Shown one piece after another: positions 56,712 through 64,000 of a DNA stretch of 64,000 nt (the stretch's first letter is position 1; each line of letters starts with the position of its first letter). Origin of the DNA: Prochlorococcus marinus XMU1410 (GTDB taxonomy: Bacteria; Cyanobacteriota; Cyanobacteriia; PCC-6307; Cyanobiaceae); assembly GCF_017696085.1 (NCBI RefSeq), contig NZ_JAAORH010000001.1, positions 248,001 through 312,000 on the forward strand, written 5' to 3'. The notes below the pieces were generated by a model. That model did no database searches and was not told the DNA's origin. It saw only the letters and a list, made by a program, of their open reading frames with translations. The translations under genes and the position numbers were made by a program.

Positions 56712-57581
56712 ATGCTTAGCATTTCTGTAAAAGAATTTTTATTTTGGAAAAAAACACAACTTTCTAAGGGGGGAGATCATCAATCTCTTGCTCTTTTACT
56801 TGATTCTGTAGGCGGTATATCGACTAGTGATCTAAATTTGAAAAGTATAAATCCTGAGGGAAACTTACATATAAAAAAAAACTTAGAATTTTTAGAATCT
56901 GTTTGGGACGATCATTTACGAAAATCTTGCCCAATACAATACCTTTGTGGAATAACTTTTTGGAGAGACTTAAAATTAAAAGTTACAAATAAAGTACTTA
57001 TTCCCAGACCAGAAACAGAGATAATAGTTGATATTGTCTTCAATATATTTCGAAAGAAGTCAGAAAAATTATTTTTTGCTGAATTAGGAACTGGATCAGG
57101 TGCTATTAGTATTGCTTTGGCATTGGCTTATCCATTGAGTCACGGAGTAGCAACTGATATAGATAAAGATGCTTTAGAAGTAGCTACTAAAAATTATATA
57201 AATTCTTCTAAACAAACAAATTTGAAATTTTATTGTGGAAATTGGTGGTCACCTCTTGAAAATTTTAAAGGAAAAATAGACCTTGCTATTTCAAACCCGC
57301 CATATATTCCTCAACATACTTATGAAAAATTACCCAAAGAAGTTAAAAATTTCGAACCTAAAGTTGCTTTATTAGGCGGCGAAGATGGTTTAAACCACAT
57401 TAGGGAAATAATACAAAAAGCGCCATTATTCTTAAAAGAGAAGGGCTGGCTAATTTTAGAGAATCATTTTGATCAAGGCGAAAAAGTAAAACAACTTCTT
57501 ATTAAAAATAAATTTACCTCAATAGAAATTGTTAAAGATCTTTCAGGTATTGGTAGGTTTACTATTGGGAGATATAAATAA
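56712..57581 (+). CDS. prmC: Release-factor glutamine methyltransferase PrmC
   Basis: The 289-residue SAM-dependent enzyme methylates the GGQ glutamine of peptide-chain release factors. Motifs are PVQY-like PIQYLCGITFW, VLIPRPETEIIVD, AELGTGSGAISIALA (SAM loop) and catalytic SNPPYIP. An N-terminal helical domain of about 80 residues is present. It is followed 23 bp later by a TsaC-like gene. Confidence 0.94.
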   Translation: MLSISVKEFLFWKKTQLSKGGDHQSLALLLDSVGGISTSDLNLKSINPEGNLHIKKNLEFLESVWDDHLRKSCPIQYLCGITFWRDLKLKVTNKVLIPRPETEIIVDIVFNIFRKKSEKLFFAELGTGSGAISIALALAYPLSHGVATDIDKDALEVATKNYINSSKQTNLKFYCGNWWSPLENFKGKIDLAISNPPYIPQHTYEKLPKEVKNFEPKVALLGGEDGLNHIREIIQKAPLFLKEKGWLILENHFDQGEKVKQLLIKNKFTSIEIVKDLSGIGRFTIGRYK

Positions 57582-57604
57582 ATTATTACAGGTTCATGAT
57601 CTAA

Positions 57605-58186
57605 ATGAATATAGTAGACTGCAAATCCGCTTTGAAGACTCTTAAAAGTGGTTTACCTATAATCTTCCCAACTGACACATTACCTGCGATTGGATGTTTG
57701 CCAAAATTTTCAAATATTATTTATGAGCTTAAAAAAAGAGATAGAGATAAACCCTTAATTCTTATGGGATCAGAACATAAACAATTAAATGATTATGTTC
57801 ATGAATCAGCTAAACAAGATTACGAAAATATAGCTTCAAAATATTGGCCTGGAGCTCTGACAATGGTTATTCCTGCTTCAGAAAAACAGACTACAATCCT
57901 CACAAGTAATGATCTTACTCTTGGGTTGAGGATTCCTAATTCATATATGGCTCAATCTCTCATGAGAGAAACAGGCCCATTGTTAACTTCAAGTGCAAAT
58001 ATTTCAGGTTTTAAAGGATCAATTACAGTTGAAGGCATTGCTCTAGACTTCCCTTCTGTGAAAATTTTGGGTCCTATCCCCTGGGGAAAAAGAAGTGGGA
58101 AAGCTAGTACTATTATATTTTGGAAGAAAAGTGGAGATTGGAGACTGATTAGAGAAGGAGAAGTATTAGTTAGGGAATTGTATTAA
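57605..58186 (+). CDS. TsaC/YrdC/Sua5 family protein
   Basis: The 193-residue YrdC-domain protein is of the type that makes threonylcarbamoyl-AMP for t6A37 in ANN-reading tRNAs. It shows PTDTLPAIGC, KKRDRDKPLI, YWPGALTMVIPA, LGLRIPN and LLTSSANISGF. It follows prmC, a common order in bacteria. The stop TAA shares a base with the ATG of the next small ORF (TAATG). A YciO-type paralogue is not excluded. Confidence 0.9.
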   Translation: MNIVDCKSALKTLKSGLPIIFPTDTLPAIGCLPKFSNIIYELKKRDRDKPLILMGSEHKQLNDYVHESAKQDYENIASKYWPGALTMVIPASEKQTTILTSNDLTLGLRIPNSYMAQSLMRETGPLLTSSANISGFKGSITVEGIALDFPSVKILGPIPWGKRSGKASTIIFWKKSGDWRLIREGEVLVRELY

Positions 58187-58353
58187 TGTTTTTATTATTA
58201 TTTTTTGTTTTATTAACTCAATTTTTTACTTATTGGATATTTGAACCCATTGCATCATTTTTAGAGTATGTTCTCGAAATAAGATTGGTTCCTATTATTG
58301 CTCTGATAGGTTTAGTCTTTTTATTTTCAGCGAAGAATATTGAACAGAATTAA
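58186..58353 (+). CDS. 55-residue membrane protein, function unknown
   Basis: A short ORF starts in a TAATG overlap with the TsaC-family gene. The product has two hydrophobic helices (FLLLFFVLLTQFFTYWIF and LVPIIALIGLVFLFSA) separated by a short polar turn with ASFLEYVLEIR. No family is recognised. Translational coupling and the tidy two-helix layout argue for a real gene, and it ends 12 bp before convergent tRNA-Thr. Confidence 0.6.
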   Translation: MFLLLFFVLLTQFFTYWIFEPIASFLEYVLEIRLVPIIALIGLVFLFSAKNIEQN

Positions 58354-58364
58354 ATAAATCAAAA

Positions 58365-58436
58365 TGCCGGCTAACAGATTTGAACTGATGGCCTTCGCTT
58401 TACAAAAGCGCTGCTCTACCACTGAGCTAAGCCGGC
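58365..58436 (-). tRNA. tRNA-Thr (anticodon TGT)
   Basis: A 72-nt cloverleaf reads GCCGGCTTAGCTCAGTGG... on the minus strand with a 7-bp acceptor stem (GCCGGCT/AGCCGGC). The anticodon loop TTTGTAA gives TGT, the T-arm is GTTCAAATC, and the discriminator is A. One G-A mismatch sits at the far end of the anticodon stem. No CCA is encoded. Confidence 0.95.
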
Positions 58437-58501
58437 AATCTTTTTATCTTACAATTAGGGGGGGGCAATTATCAGAATTTTTTTAGCTTTTTTGAAATAT
58501 A

Positions 58502-58837
58502 TTACTTTTTATTATCTTTATTAGCCTTATCATTTTTATCAGTTTTTTTGAATTTTATATCTCCTGAAATAGTTCTTTTGATTGGTAAATTGGCAACTAA
58601 TGCAGTCATTCTATCCTCAGTCTCTAAACTCACTGCCACCTCTTCAAAATCAATTTCAACATATTTAGCAACAACATCAAGAATTTCTTTCCTCATTTTA
58701 TCTAAAAGATCAGTTGTTAAGGAACTCATATCAACTCTGTCATGAGCAAGCACGAGTTGTAATCTTTCTCTGGCTGTATTTGCACTAGACGTTTCTCTGC
58801 CTAGTAATTTATTTATAAGATCTCTGAGAGTCATCAT
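58502..58837 (-). CDS. minE: Cell division topological specificity factor MinE
   Basis: This 111-residue protein has an N-terminal MinD-interacting helix ([18 protein letters not shown]) and topological-specificity domain ([18 protein letters not shown], then [11 protein letters not shown]). The C-terminal 20 residues are a Lys/Asp/Asn tail longer than in E. coli MinE (88). It is the last gene of minC-minD-minE; its start follows the minD stop by 1 bp. Confidence 0.95.
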   Translation of the reverse strand: MMTLRDLINKLLGRETSSANTARERLQLVLAHDRVDMSSLTTDLLDKMRKEILDVVAKYVEIDFEEVAVSLETEDRMTALVANLPIKRTISGDIKFKKTDKNDKANKDNKK

Positions 58838-58838
58838 T

Positions 58839-59654
58839 TTAAAAAACCTTTGTTTGCATTAATCTCATGAATTTATCTTTTAGACTTTTGCCTTCTTTTT
58901 TGGGATCGATAATTGGTACATCTTTATTTGTAAGTCTTTGAGAAACATTCAAATAACATTTTTTTGCAGGAGATCTAGCATCTGAAAGTGTCAATGGCTC
59001 GCCTCTATTTGTACTTATTATTACCTGTTCATCTTCTAAAACAATACCTAACAAAGGCAAAGAAAGGATCCCTTGAACATCTTCGATAGATAACATTTCT
59101 TGACTAGCCATCATGTTAGGGCGAACTCTATTGATTACAAGTTGAATAGGCTCAATATCAGAAGTATTAAGAATCCCAATTACTCTATCCGCATCCCGCA
59201 CTGCGGATAATTCTGGGTTAGTAACAACGATAGCTTCTTTACAGGCTGCAAGAGCATTTTTAAAACCATCTTCTACACCAGCAGGACAATCTACTAAGAC
59301 AAAATCAAAATTCTCACTAAGTAGATTACTAATTTTTTTCATATCTTCTGGCTTCATCCAATCCAACATCCTTGGGTCTCCAGCAGGTAGAAGAGCAAGA
59401 TTAGGTTCCTTTTTATGTCTAACCAATGCTTGGTCAAGACGACAATTCTTGTCTAGAACATCTTGAGCAGTATAAATGATGCGATTTTCTAATCCTAGAA
59501 GAAGATCTAGATTTCTTAAGCCAAAATCAGCATCTAATACAGCAGTTGTTGCTCCGCTATTAGCAAGTGCTATGCCTAGGTTTGCAGTTAAAGTTGTTTT
59601 ACCAACCCCTCCCTTTCCAGAGCAAATTAATATTGTGCGAGTATTCTTCCCCAC
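58839..59654 (-). CDS. minD: Septum-site determining ATPase MinD
   Basis: The 271-residue ParA-family ATPase has a deviant Walker [11 protein letters not shown] (K14 and K19), the [15 protein letters not shown] block and a C-terminal amphipathic membrane-targeting helix ([14 protein letters not shown]). With MinC and MinE it keeps the FtsZ ring at mid-cell. Start is GTG at 59654. It is 111 bp after minC and 1 bp before minE. Confidence 0.96.
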   Translation of the reverse strand: MGKNTRTILICSGKGGVGKTTLTANLGIALANSGATTAVLDADFGLRNLDLLLGLENRIIYTAQDVLDKNCRLDQALVRHKKEPNLALLPAGDPRMLDWMKPEDMKKISNLLSENFDFVLVDCPAGVEDGFKNALAACKEAIVVTNPELSAVRDADRVIGILNTSDIEPIQLVINRVRPNMMASQEMLSIEDVQGILSLPLLGIVLEDEQVIISTNRGEPLTLSDARSPAKKCYLNVSQRLTNKDVPIIDPKKEGKSLKDKFMRLMQTKVF

Positions 59655-59765
59655 GATTTTAAAGATTTTACAAATAATAAAGCCACTTGTAGAAAGTTAA
59701 ATATTTTAAAGATTAAGTAATTCTTAAATTTATCTAGTTTGAATTAATTTATTGCAAATCATTGA

Positions 59766-60428
59766 TTAATTTTTACTTTCTATTATGTGTGGTTTGATAA
59801 TTATAGTTTGTTTATCTATTATCGCAATTTCTGGATAACAATTTTTGGGCTTATCCTTAGGTCCAATAGCTATTACATTTGCAATTCTTAACTGTAAAGG
59901 GTTTAGATAAAGTGATGCAATAGAGGCATCTTTATTTCCACTTTTACCTGCGAATGCGATTCCTAGTAATTTGCCCCAAACGTAAATATTTTTCTTAGCG
60001 GTAACTATTGCTCCTGGATTAACGTCTCCAATAATGCATAGGTTTCCATTTGAAGATATTCTTTCACCTGAACGTACCGTACCTTTGTGAAGAATATCAT
60101 CTTTCTTTTTTTGATTATATAACAGTAAATTATTTTTAATCTCTTGCTCTTTTAAAAAAGCTGAATCTATTTTTAAAGACTTTCCACTTAATACTGTATT
60201 TCTATTATTTGAGTAAATACATAAGGAACAGATATTGATCTCGTCAAAATGATTTTTTAATTTTGATAATTGATGAGAACTTATTGACTCATTAACTGCG
60301 AAAATTTTTGCTTCTAAAGGCCCCTGTATGGAAGAAAATTTTTTGAAAGTTTCATGGATATTATCTAAATCTAACAAAGTAAAAATTTCTAAATATTTAC
60401 TTTTAGTATTTTTTAAAACGATTTCCAT
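59766..60428 (-). CDS. minC: Septum-site determining protein MinC
   Basis: This 220-residue FtsZ inhibitor has a poorly conserved N-terminal domain (to about 105), then the C-terminal beta-helix domain with GTVRSGERISSNGNLCIIGD, VNPGAIVTAKKNIYVWGKL and AFAGKSGNKDASIASLYLNP. It is first of minCDE on the minus strand, and a HD-hydrolase gene ends 11 bp upstream. Confidence 0.92.
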   Translation of the reverse strand: MEIVLKNTKSKYLEIFTLLDLDNIHETFKKFSSIQGPLEAKIFAVNESISSHQLSKLKNHFDEINICSLCIYSNNRNTVLSGKSLKIDSAFLKEQEIKNNLLLYNQKKKDDILHKGTVRSGERISSNGNLCIIGDVNPGAIVTAKKNIYVWGKLLGIAFAGKSGNKDASIASLYLNPLQLRIANVIAIGPKDKPKNCYPEIAIIDKQTIIIKPHIIESKN

Positions 60429-60438
60429 TGAATTAAAT

Positions 60439-61695
60439 CTAGGAATTATTTTTTATTAAAGAAATTTCATTTTTGATTTCATTTTTGATTATATCTGGAT
60501 AAATGATAAAAGAGCTTTCCTCAGATCTCATTAAAGTTTTTATTAATGCTGAACTATTTTCTAATGAGCTTTGGTAAGTGCCGTCCCATATTTTTAGTGC
60601 ATTGTTAGATTCAAAACCTTTAAAAGACCTTTCCTTAATCCCGCAGAATATTTCTGAATCATAACCTTCCTTTTCACATAATCTTGTTGCAAATGCAAGG
60701 ATTTTTAATCTATTTATCTTACTTAAAAAACTTATGTCTGATGCCTTTAATAGATCTCTGTCAATAAACATTTTACATAGTGTAGAAAGTGGCTCAAAAG
60801 ATTCATCTTTCCATCTAATTAAATGATAATAAAAGGTTACATCATCATTTCGTATAAAATCATCAAAATCAACTTTTGAAGGTGTAAAAATCAATTTATA
60901 TAGAGAATTATCTAACCAAATTTCCTTTTCATAATTATGTTTTATTGTGTGTAATATTTTTTCGAGAATCCAAGAGGATATTTCGTTTATTCTGTGATTA
61001 TAGATTGTTTTATACATCAAGTTCCTTAGTACAAGGAAATGCTCAATAGCGATCACTCCTTTTGGTTTGATTCCGATATTCCCATCAGGTGAAAAGGTAA
61101 GAGCAGAAATTATTCTCTCTAAATCTACTAAGCCATAATTAGTACCGGTGTTGTAACTATCGCGTAAAAGATAATCGAGACGATCGCAATCTACCTCACT
61201 ACTTATCAATGTTTTTACTGGTTTTGAAAAAAGTTGTTTTGATTGAAATAATTCACCAATTTTTCTCGGTAAGTCGTTGTCATAATTTTTGAGTATTGAA
61301 TTTATTGGAGAATAATTTTTAACTAAGTTTTCAGACCATTGTTCGTGATCATGCTTGAATATTTTTTCACTGGTATGGCTTAAAGGTCCATGACCTAAAT
61401 CATGTAGTAGAGCTGCGCCATATAGAACAAATTTATTTTCACTAAATGAAGGTTCACTTTCTACTAATCTCTTATAAATTTTTCTAGCTATACAAAAAAC
61501 ACCAATTGAGTGAGTAAATCTACTCGATTCTGCACCATGAAAAAGTAATGATGCTGCTCCAAGTTGTTTTATTCTTCTTAGTCTTTGAAAAGCAACCGTA
61601 TCAATTAATTCCATAATCATTAATTCTTCTGGCTTTCCTGCATCAAATACTATTTCTTTATGAATTGGGTCATGAAAAATTCTTTTAATACTCAT
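60439..61695 (-). CDS. HD-superfamily phosphohydrolase
   Basis: The 418-residue protein has an N-terminal HD domain: TFQRLRRI-like VAFQRLRRIKQLG, SRFTHSIGVFCIARKI and LLHDLGHGPLSHTSE supply the metal-binding His/Asp set. It resembles SAMHD1/dGTPase-like hydrolases (EVDCDRLDYLLRDSYNTG). The substrate is not known; dNTP hydrolysis is possible. I used ATG 61695 (MSIKRIFHDPIH) rather than a TTG three codons earlier. minC follows 10 bp downstream, so it may be co-transcribed with minCDE. Confidence 0.87.
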   Translation of the reverse strand: MSIKRIFHDPIHKEIVFDAGKPEELMIMELIDTVAFQRLRRIKQLGAASLLFHGAESSRFTHSIGVFCIARKIYKRLVESEPSFSENKFVLYGAALLHDLGHGPLSHTSEKIFKHDHEQWSENLVKNYSPINSILKNYDNDLPRKIGELFQSKQLFSKPVKTLISSEVDCDRLDYLLRDSYNTGTNYGLVDLERIISALTFSPDGNIGIKPKGVIAIEHFLVLRNLMYKTIYNHRINEISSWILEKILHTIKHNYEKEIWLDNSLYKLIFTPSKVDFDDFIRNDDVTFYYHLIRWKDESFEPLSTLCKMFIDRDLLKASDISFLSKINRLKILAFATRLCEKEGYDSEIFCGIKERSFKGFESNNALKIWDGTYQSSLENSSALIKTLMRSEESSFIIYPDIIKNEIKNEISLIKNNS

Positions 61696-61747
61696 AATTT
61701 TCAAGTTTTTTTATTTTCAATCTTTAGCCATTTCAAGATTTAATTTC

Positions 61748-63019
61748 TTAATTTTTTAATTCATTAGTTGGAACTGCAAGTTCTTCTTTTTCTAGGAGCG
61801 ACTCTAGATATAATTCGGCATTTCTTACCCACTTATCATCAGCACTTCCGTATTCAATCGCATCCGGAAGATCAAGTGATTTGTCAGGCGTCATACCTTG
61901 ACCTTGTATATTATTACCTTTGGGAGTTAAATAACTGGCAACTGTTATGGCAATACCACTATCCTCTCCCAAGCTTTTTAGGGATTGAATTAAACCTTTC
62001 CCATAAGTTTTTTCTCCCATAAGTATTGATCTTTCATTATCCTGTAAAGATCCAGCAAGTATTTCACTAGCACTCGCAGTACCTTTATTTACTAGGGTTA
62101 CCATTGGTCCATCAAAAGATGTCTTCTTTTGAGAAATTATTGCATCTTTGATCCCATCTCTATTTTTTGTCTCTACAACAGGTTTCTCATTTAATAATGA
62201 GTCTGCAACTGCTATTCCTGAGCTTACCAGTCCACCTGAATTATTTCTAATATCCAAAATCAAACCCTCAACCTCTTTCTCTTTTAACTCTTGAAGTGCC
62301 TCTTCAACTTTTTTGGGTACGCTTTCGCTGAATTGAGTAATCCTTAAATATCCTATTGTGTGAGAATCGTCTCTTAATCTTTTTGTTCTAACTGGTCTAA
62401 GATCTACTGATCTCCTCTCTAGGTCTACTTCCCTAATTTCTCCCGATTCCGAAGATATTTCAATCAGAACTTTAGTTCCTGATTCACCTCTTAATTTAGA
62501 AGCAGTATTTGCAAGGCCTAATTCTTTTGATGAAATTCCATCTACTTTTTCTATAAAGTCTCCGGTAACTATTCCCGCTTCTTCAGCTGGGGAACCACCA
62601 AGAGTAGAGATAACCTTAACTTTATTGTCATCATCTTCACCTAATTGAAGCCCAACACCGTTAATCTCACTTCCAAAATTACTTGATTTTAGGAGTTCAT
62701 AATCTTTTGGGCGTAAAATTCTTGTATATGGATCTTCTAGAGGTCTTAACATGTCTTCAATTGCAGAATAAGCCTCTTCAGTTGTTTCAATTTGTTTCTG
62801 TAATGTTTTTTGTCTAATTCTCTTCCATTGTATTTCTTCAAACTTTTCTGGGTCATAAAAGCCCTCATTAACCAAGGTCCAAGCGTCAAGTACTAATTGC
62901 TTGCTATCACTAAGAGCATCCACTCTTTCAATCAACAAAAGATTGATAGAAAATACGATGATCATTAATGCAGTGACCAAAGTTTTGAATGTTAAAAGTT
63001 TGTTAAAAGATGAATTCAT
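61748..63019 (-). CDS. ctpA: Carboxyl-terminal processing protease CtpA
   Basis: This 423-residue S41 protease has a signal peptide (about 1-35, ending ERVDALS), a PDZ domain (about 115-190; GVGLQLGEDDDNKVKVIS) and the peptidase domain with catalytic S316 (GTASASE) and K341 (EKTYGKG), 25 residues apart as in D1 protease. It trims the C-terminus of the D1 precursor in the lumen so the Mn cluster can assemble. I used ATG 63019; TTG 63040 is an alternative. It is divergent from petB. Confidence 0.93.
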   Translation of the reverse strand: MNSSFNKLLTFKTLVTALMIIVFSINLLLIERVDALSDSKQLVLDAWTLVNEGFYDPEKFEEIQWKRIRQKTLQKQIETTEEAYSAIEDMLRPLEDPYTRILRPKDYELLKSSNFGSEINGVGLQLGEDDDNKVKVISTLGGSPAEEAGIVTGDFIEKVDGISSKELGLANTASKLRGESGTKVLIEISSESGEIREVDLERRSVDLRPVRTKRLRDDSHTIGYLRITQFSESVPKKVEEALQELKEKEVEGLILDIRNNSGGLVSSGIAVADSLLNEKPVVETKNRDGIKDAIISQKKTSFDGPMVTLVNKGTASASEILAGSLQDNERSILMGEKTYGKGLIQSLKSLGEDSGIAITVASYLTPKGNNIQGQGMTPDKSLDLPDAIEYGSADDKWVRNAELYLESLLEKEELAVPTNELKN

Positions 63020-63090
63020 TGGGTTAAGTGTTAACACCAAGTATAAGAATTTTAAGTAAGCTCTTTATATCAAAGCTAATTTTTTTTTGG

Positions 63091-63747
63091 ATGGCGAATT
63101 CTTCATCTGTTTATGACTGGTTTCAAGAAAGACTTGAAATTCAAGACATAACTGACGACGTTACTTCCAAGTACGTACCCCCTCACGTAAATATTTTTTA
63201 TTGTTTAGGTGGCATAACTTTAGTATGCTTCCTAATTCAATTTGCAACAGGTTTTGCAATGACTTTTTACTATAAGCCAACAGTTACTCAAGCTTATAGC
63301 TCAGTAAGTTATTTGATGACTGATGTAAGTTTTGGATGGTTAATAAGATCTGTCCACCGATGGAGTGCATCAATGATGGTGTTAATGTTGATTCTTCATG
63401 TTTTTAGAGTTTATCTTACCGGTGGTTTTAAAAGGCCAAGAGAATTAACTTGGGTTACAGGCGTTGTAATGGCAGTTATAACTGTTGCTTTTGGAGTAAC
63501 AGGTTACTCTCTCCCTTGGGATCAAGTGGGTTATTGGGCAGTCAAAATTGTTTCAGGTGTCCCTGCTGCAATTCCAGTGATTGGTGATTTTATGGTTGAA
63601 CTACTTAGAGGGGGAGAAAGTGTTGGACAATCAACTCTTACAAGGTTCTATAGTCTCCATACTTTCGTCTTGCCTTGGTCATTGGCAGTTTTCATGTTGA
63701 TGCACTTTTTAATGATTCGTAAACAGGGTATTTCAGGTCCTTTATAA
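63091..63747 (+). CDS. petB: Cytochrome b6
   Basis: The 218-residue core subunit of cytochrome b6f has four helices. Heme-bearing histidines lie in [20 protein letters not shown] and [10 protein letters not shown]38 in NIFYCLGG corresponds to the cysteine that binds heme c(n) covalently. I chose ATG 63091, since the family begins [19 protein letters not shown]; the frame is open 63 bp further upstream but without support. petD follows 35 bp later. Confidence 0.97.
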   Translation: MANSSSVYDWFQERLEIQDITDDVTSKYVPPHVNIFYCLGGITLVCFLIQFATGFAMTFYYKPTVTQAYSSVSYLMTDVSFGWLIRSVHRWSASMMVLMLILHVFRVYLTGGFKRPRELTWVTGVVMAVITVAFGVTGYSLPWDQVGYWAVKIVSGVPAAIPVIGDFMVELLRGGESVGQSTLTRFYSLHTFVLPWSLAVFMLMHFLMIRKQGISGPL

Positions 63748-63782
63748 ACTCTTATACTTAAATTATTATTTAGTTTTTCAAT

Positions 63783-64000
63783 ATGTCTACCTTAAAAAAA
63801 CCAGATTTATCTGATCCAAAATTAAGAGCAAAACTTGCTAAAGGTATGGGTCATAATTATTATGGTGAGCCTGCTTGGCCAAATGATTTACTATATATAT
63901 TCCCGGTAGTTATATTAGGTACTATCGCCTGCGTAGTTGGACTAGCAGTTCTTGATCCTGCAATGCTAGGAGACAAGGCAAATCCATTCGCCACCCCCTT
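63783..64000 (+). CDS. petD: Cytochrome b6f subunit IV (partial, runs off window)
   Basis: The first 72 codons begin [20 protein letters not shown], then [20 protein letters not shown] and a first helix [18 protein letters not shown], the standard PetD start. The gene is cut by the window end. It forms the petB-petD operon. Confidence 0.96.

Noticed and set aside
63028-63090. Longer start for petB
   Set aside because: It would add 21 residues unknown in cytochrome b6 and overlap the 5' end of ctpA; the family N-terminus begins at 63091.
1-64000. CRISPR array, prophage, insertion sequence or restriction-modification island
   Set aside because: I saw no regularly spaced repeats, transposase, integrase, phage structural gene or methylase; gene content is core throughout.

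Overview
The window reads as a core-genome segment of a high-light-adapted Prochlorococcus (marine picocyanobacterium). The reasons are strong AT richness, very tight gene packing with many overlaps, a full set of oxygenic-photosynthesis genes (psbK, psbEFLJ, psbT, psbB, psbM, petB, petD, ndhCKJ, chlD, rubA, ycf48), and a lone degenerate phycoerythrin beta gene (cpeB) with a CpeS-type lyase gene and no cpeA nearby. That last arrangement is characteristic of high-light Prochlorococcus. I cannot fix the strain from sequence alone.

Layout. 1-5.8 kb: cinA and glyA (overlapping), tRNA-Arg(ACG), two small conserved proteins, murJ and sfsA. 5.8-9.3 kb: amt1 behind a clear NtcA box, then ispH and a DoxX protein. 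9.3-15.4 kb: purH, an esterase, a DUF3155 protein, a soluble Hik2/CSK-like histidine kinase, cobS, tgt and psbK. 15.4-26.6 kb: an oxidoreductase, a CNNM/CBS protein, a CAT-anticodon tRNA, pyrE, a YgfZ-like protein, a TM0106-type RecB-like protein, a phosphohexomutase, an RdgB-type pyrophosphatase, a carotenoid oxygenase, hisB, fabI and a redoxin. 26.6-34.3 kb: a DegT-type aminotransferase, phrB, a NUDIX hydrolase, folK, chlD and an MCE/ABC lipid-transport pair. 34.4-40.8 kb: a YvcK/CofD-like protein, ndhJ-ndhK-ndhC facing rubA-ycf48-psbE-psbF-psbL-psbJ, and mtnP. 40.8-49.6 kb: an NDH-SelD fusion, a CCA-adding-type enzyme, a UvrD/PcrA helicase, the cpeB/cpeS remnant, a TVP38 protein and a small secreted protein. 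49.6-56 kb: tRNA-Phe, an FGGY kinase, metK, rpsA, nrdR, psbT and psbB. 56-64 kb: a ferredoxin, psbM, prmC, a TsaC-family protein, a tiny membrane protein, tRNA-Thr, minE-minD-minC, an HD hydrolase, ctpA, petB and the start of petD (cut by the window end).

Functionally, the genes supply photosystem II subunits and their assembly (rubA, ycf48, ctpA, psb genes), electron transport (cytochrome b6f, NDH-1, ferredoxin), chlorophyll synthesis (chlD), nitrogen uptake (amt1), nucleotide, folate, amino-acid and lipid biosynthesis, tRNA modification, and division-site placement (minCDE). I see no prophage, insertion sequence, CRISPR array or genomic island.

The least routine items are: the cpeB/cpeS locus with an unlisted 59-codon overlapping ORF; the TM0106-like protein whose PD-(D/E)XK active site looks lost while its Fe-S cysteines and DEDDy-like motif remain; the NDH-SelD fusion; a terminator-like hairpin in the amt1 leader; and a run of small hairpins in the 252-bp gap before the histidine kinase. 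No gap without a gene exceeds about 300 bases.
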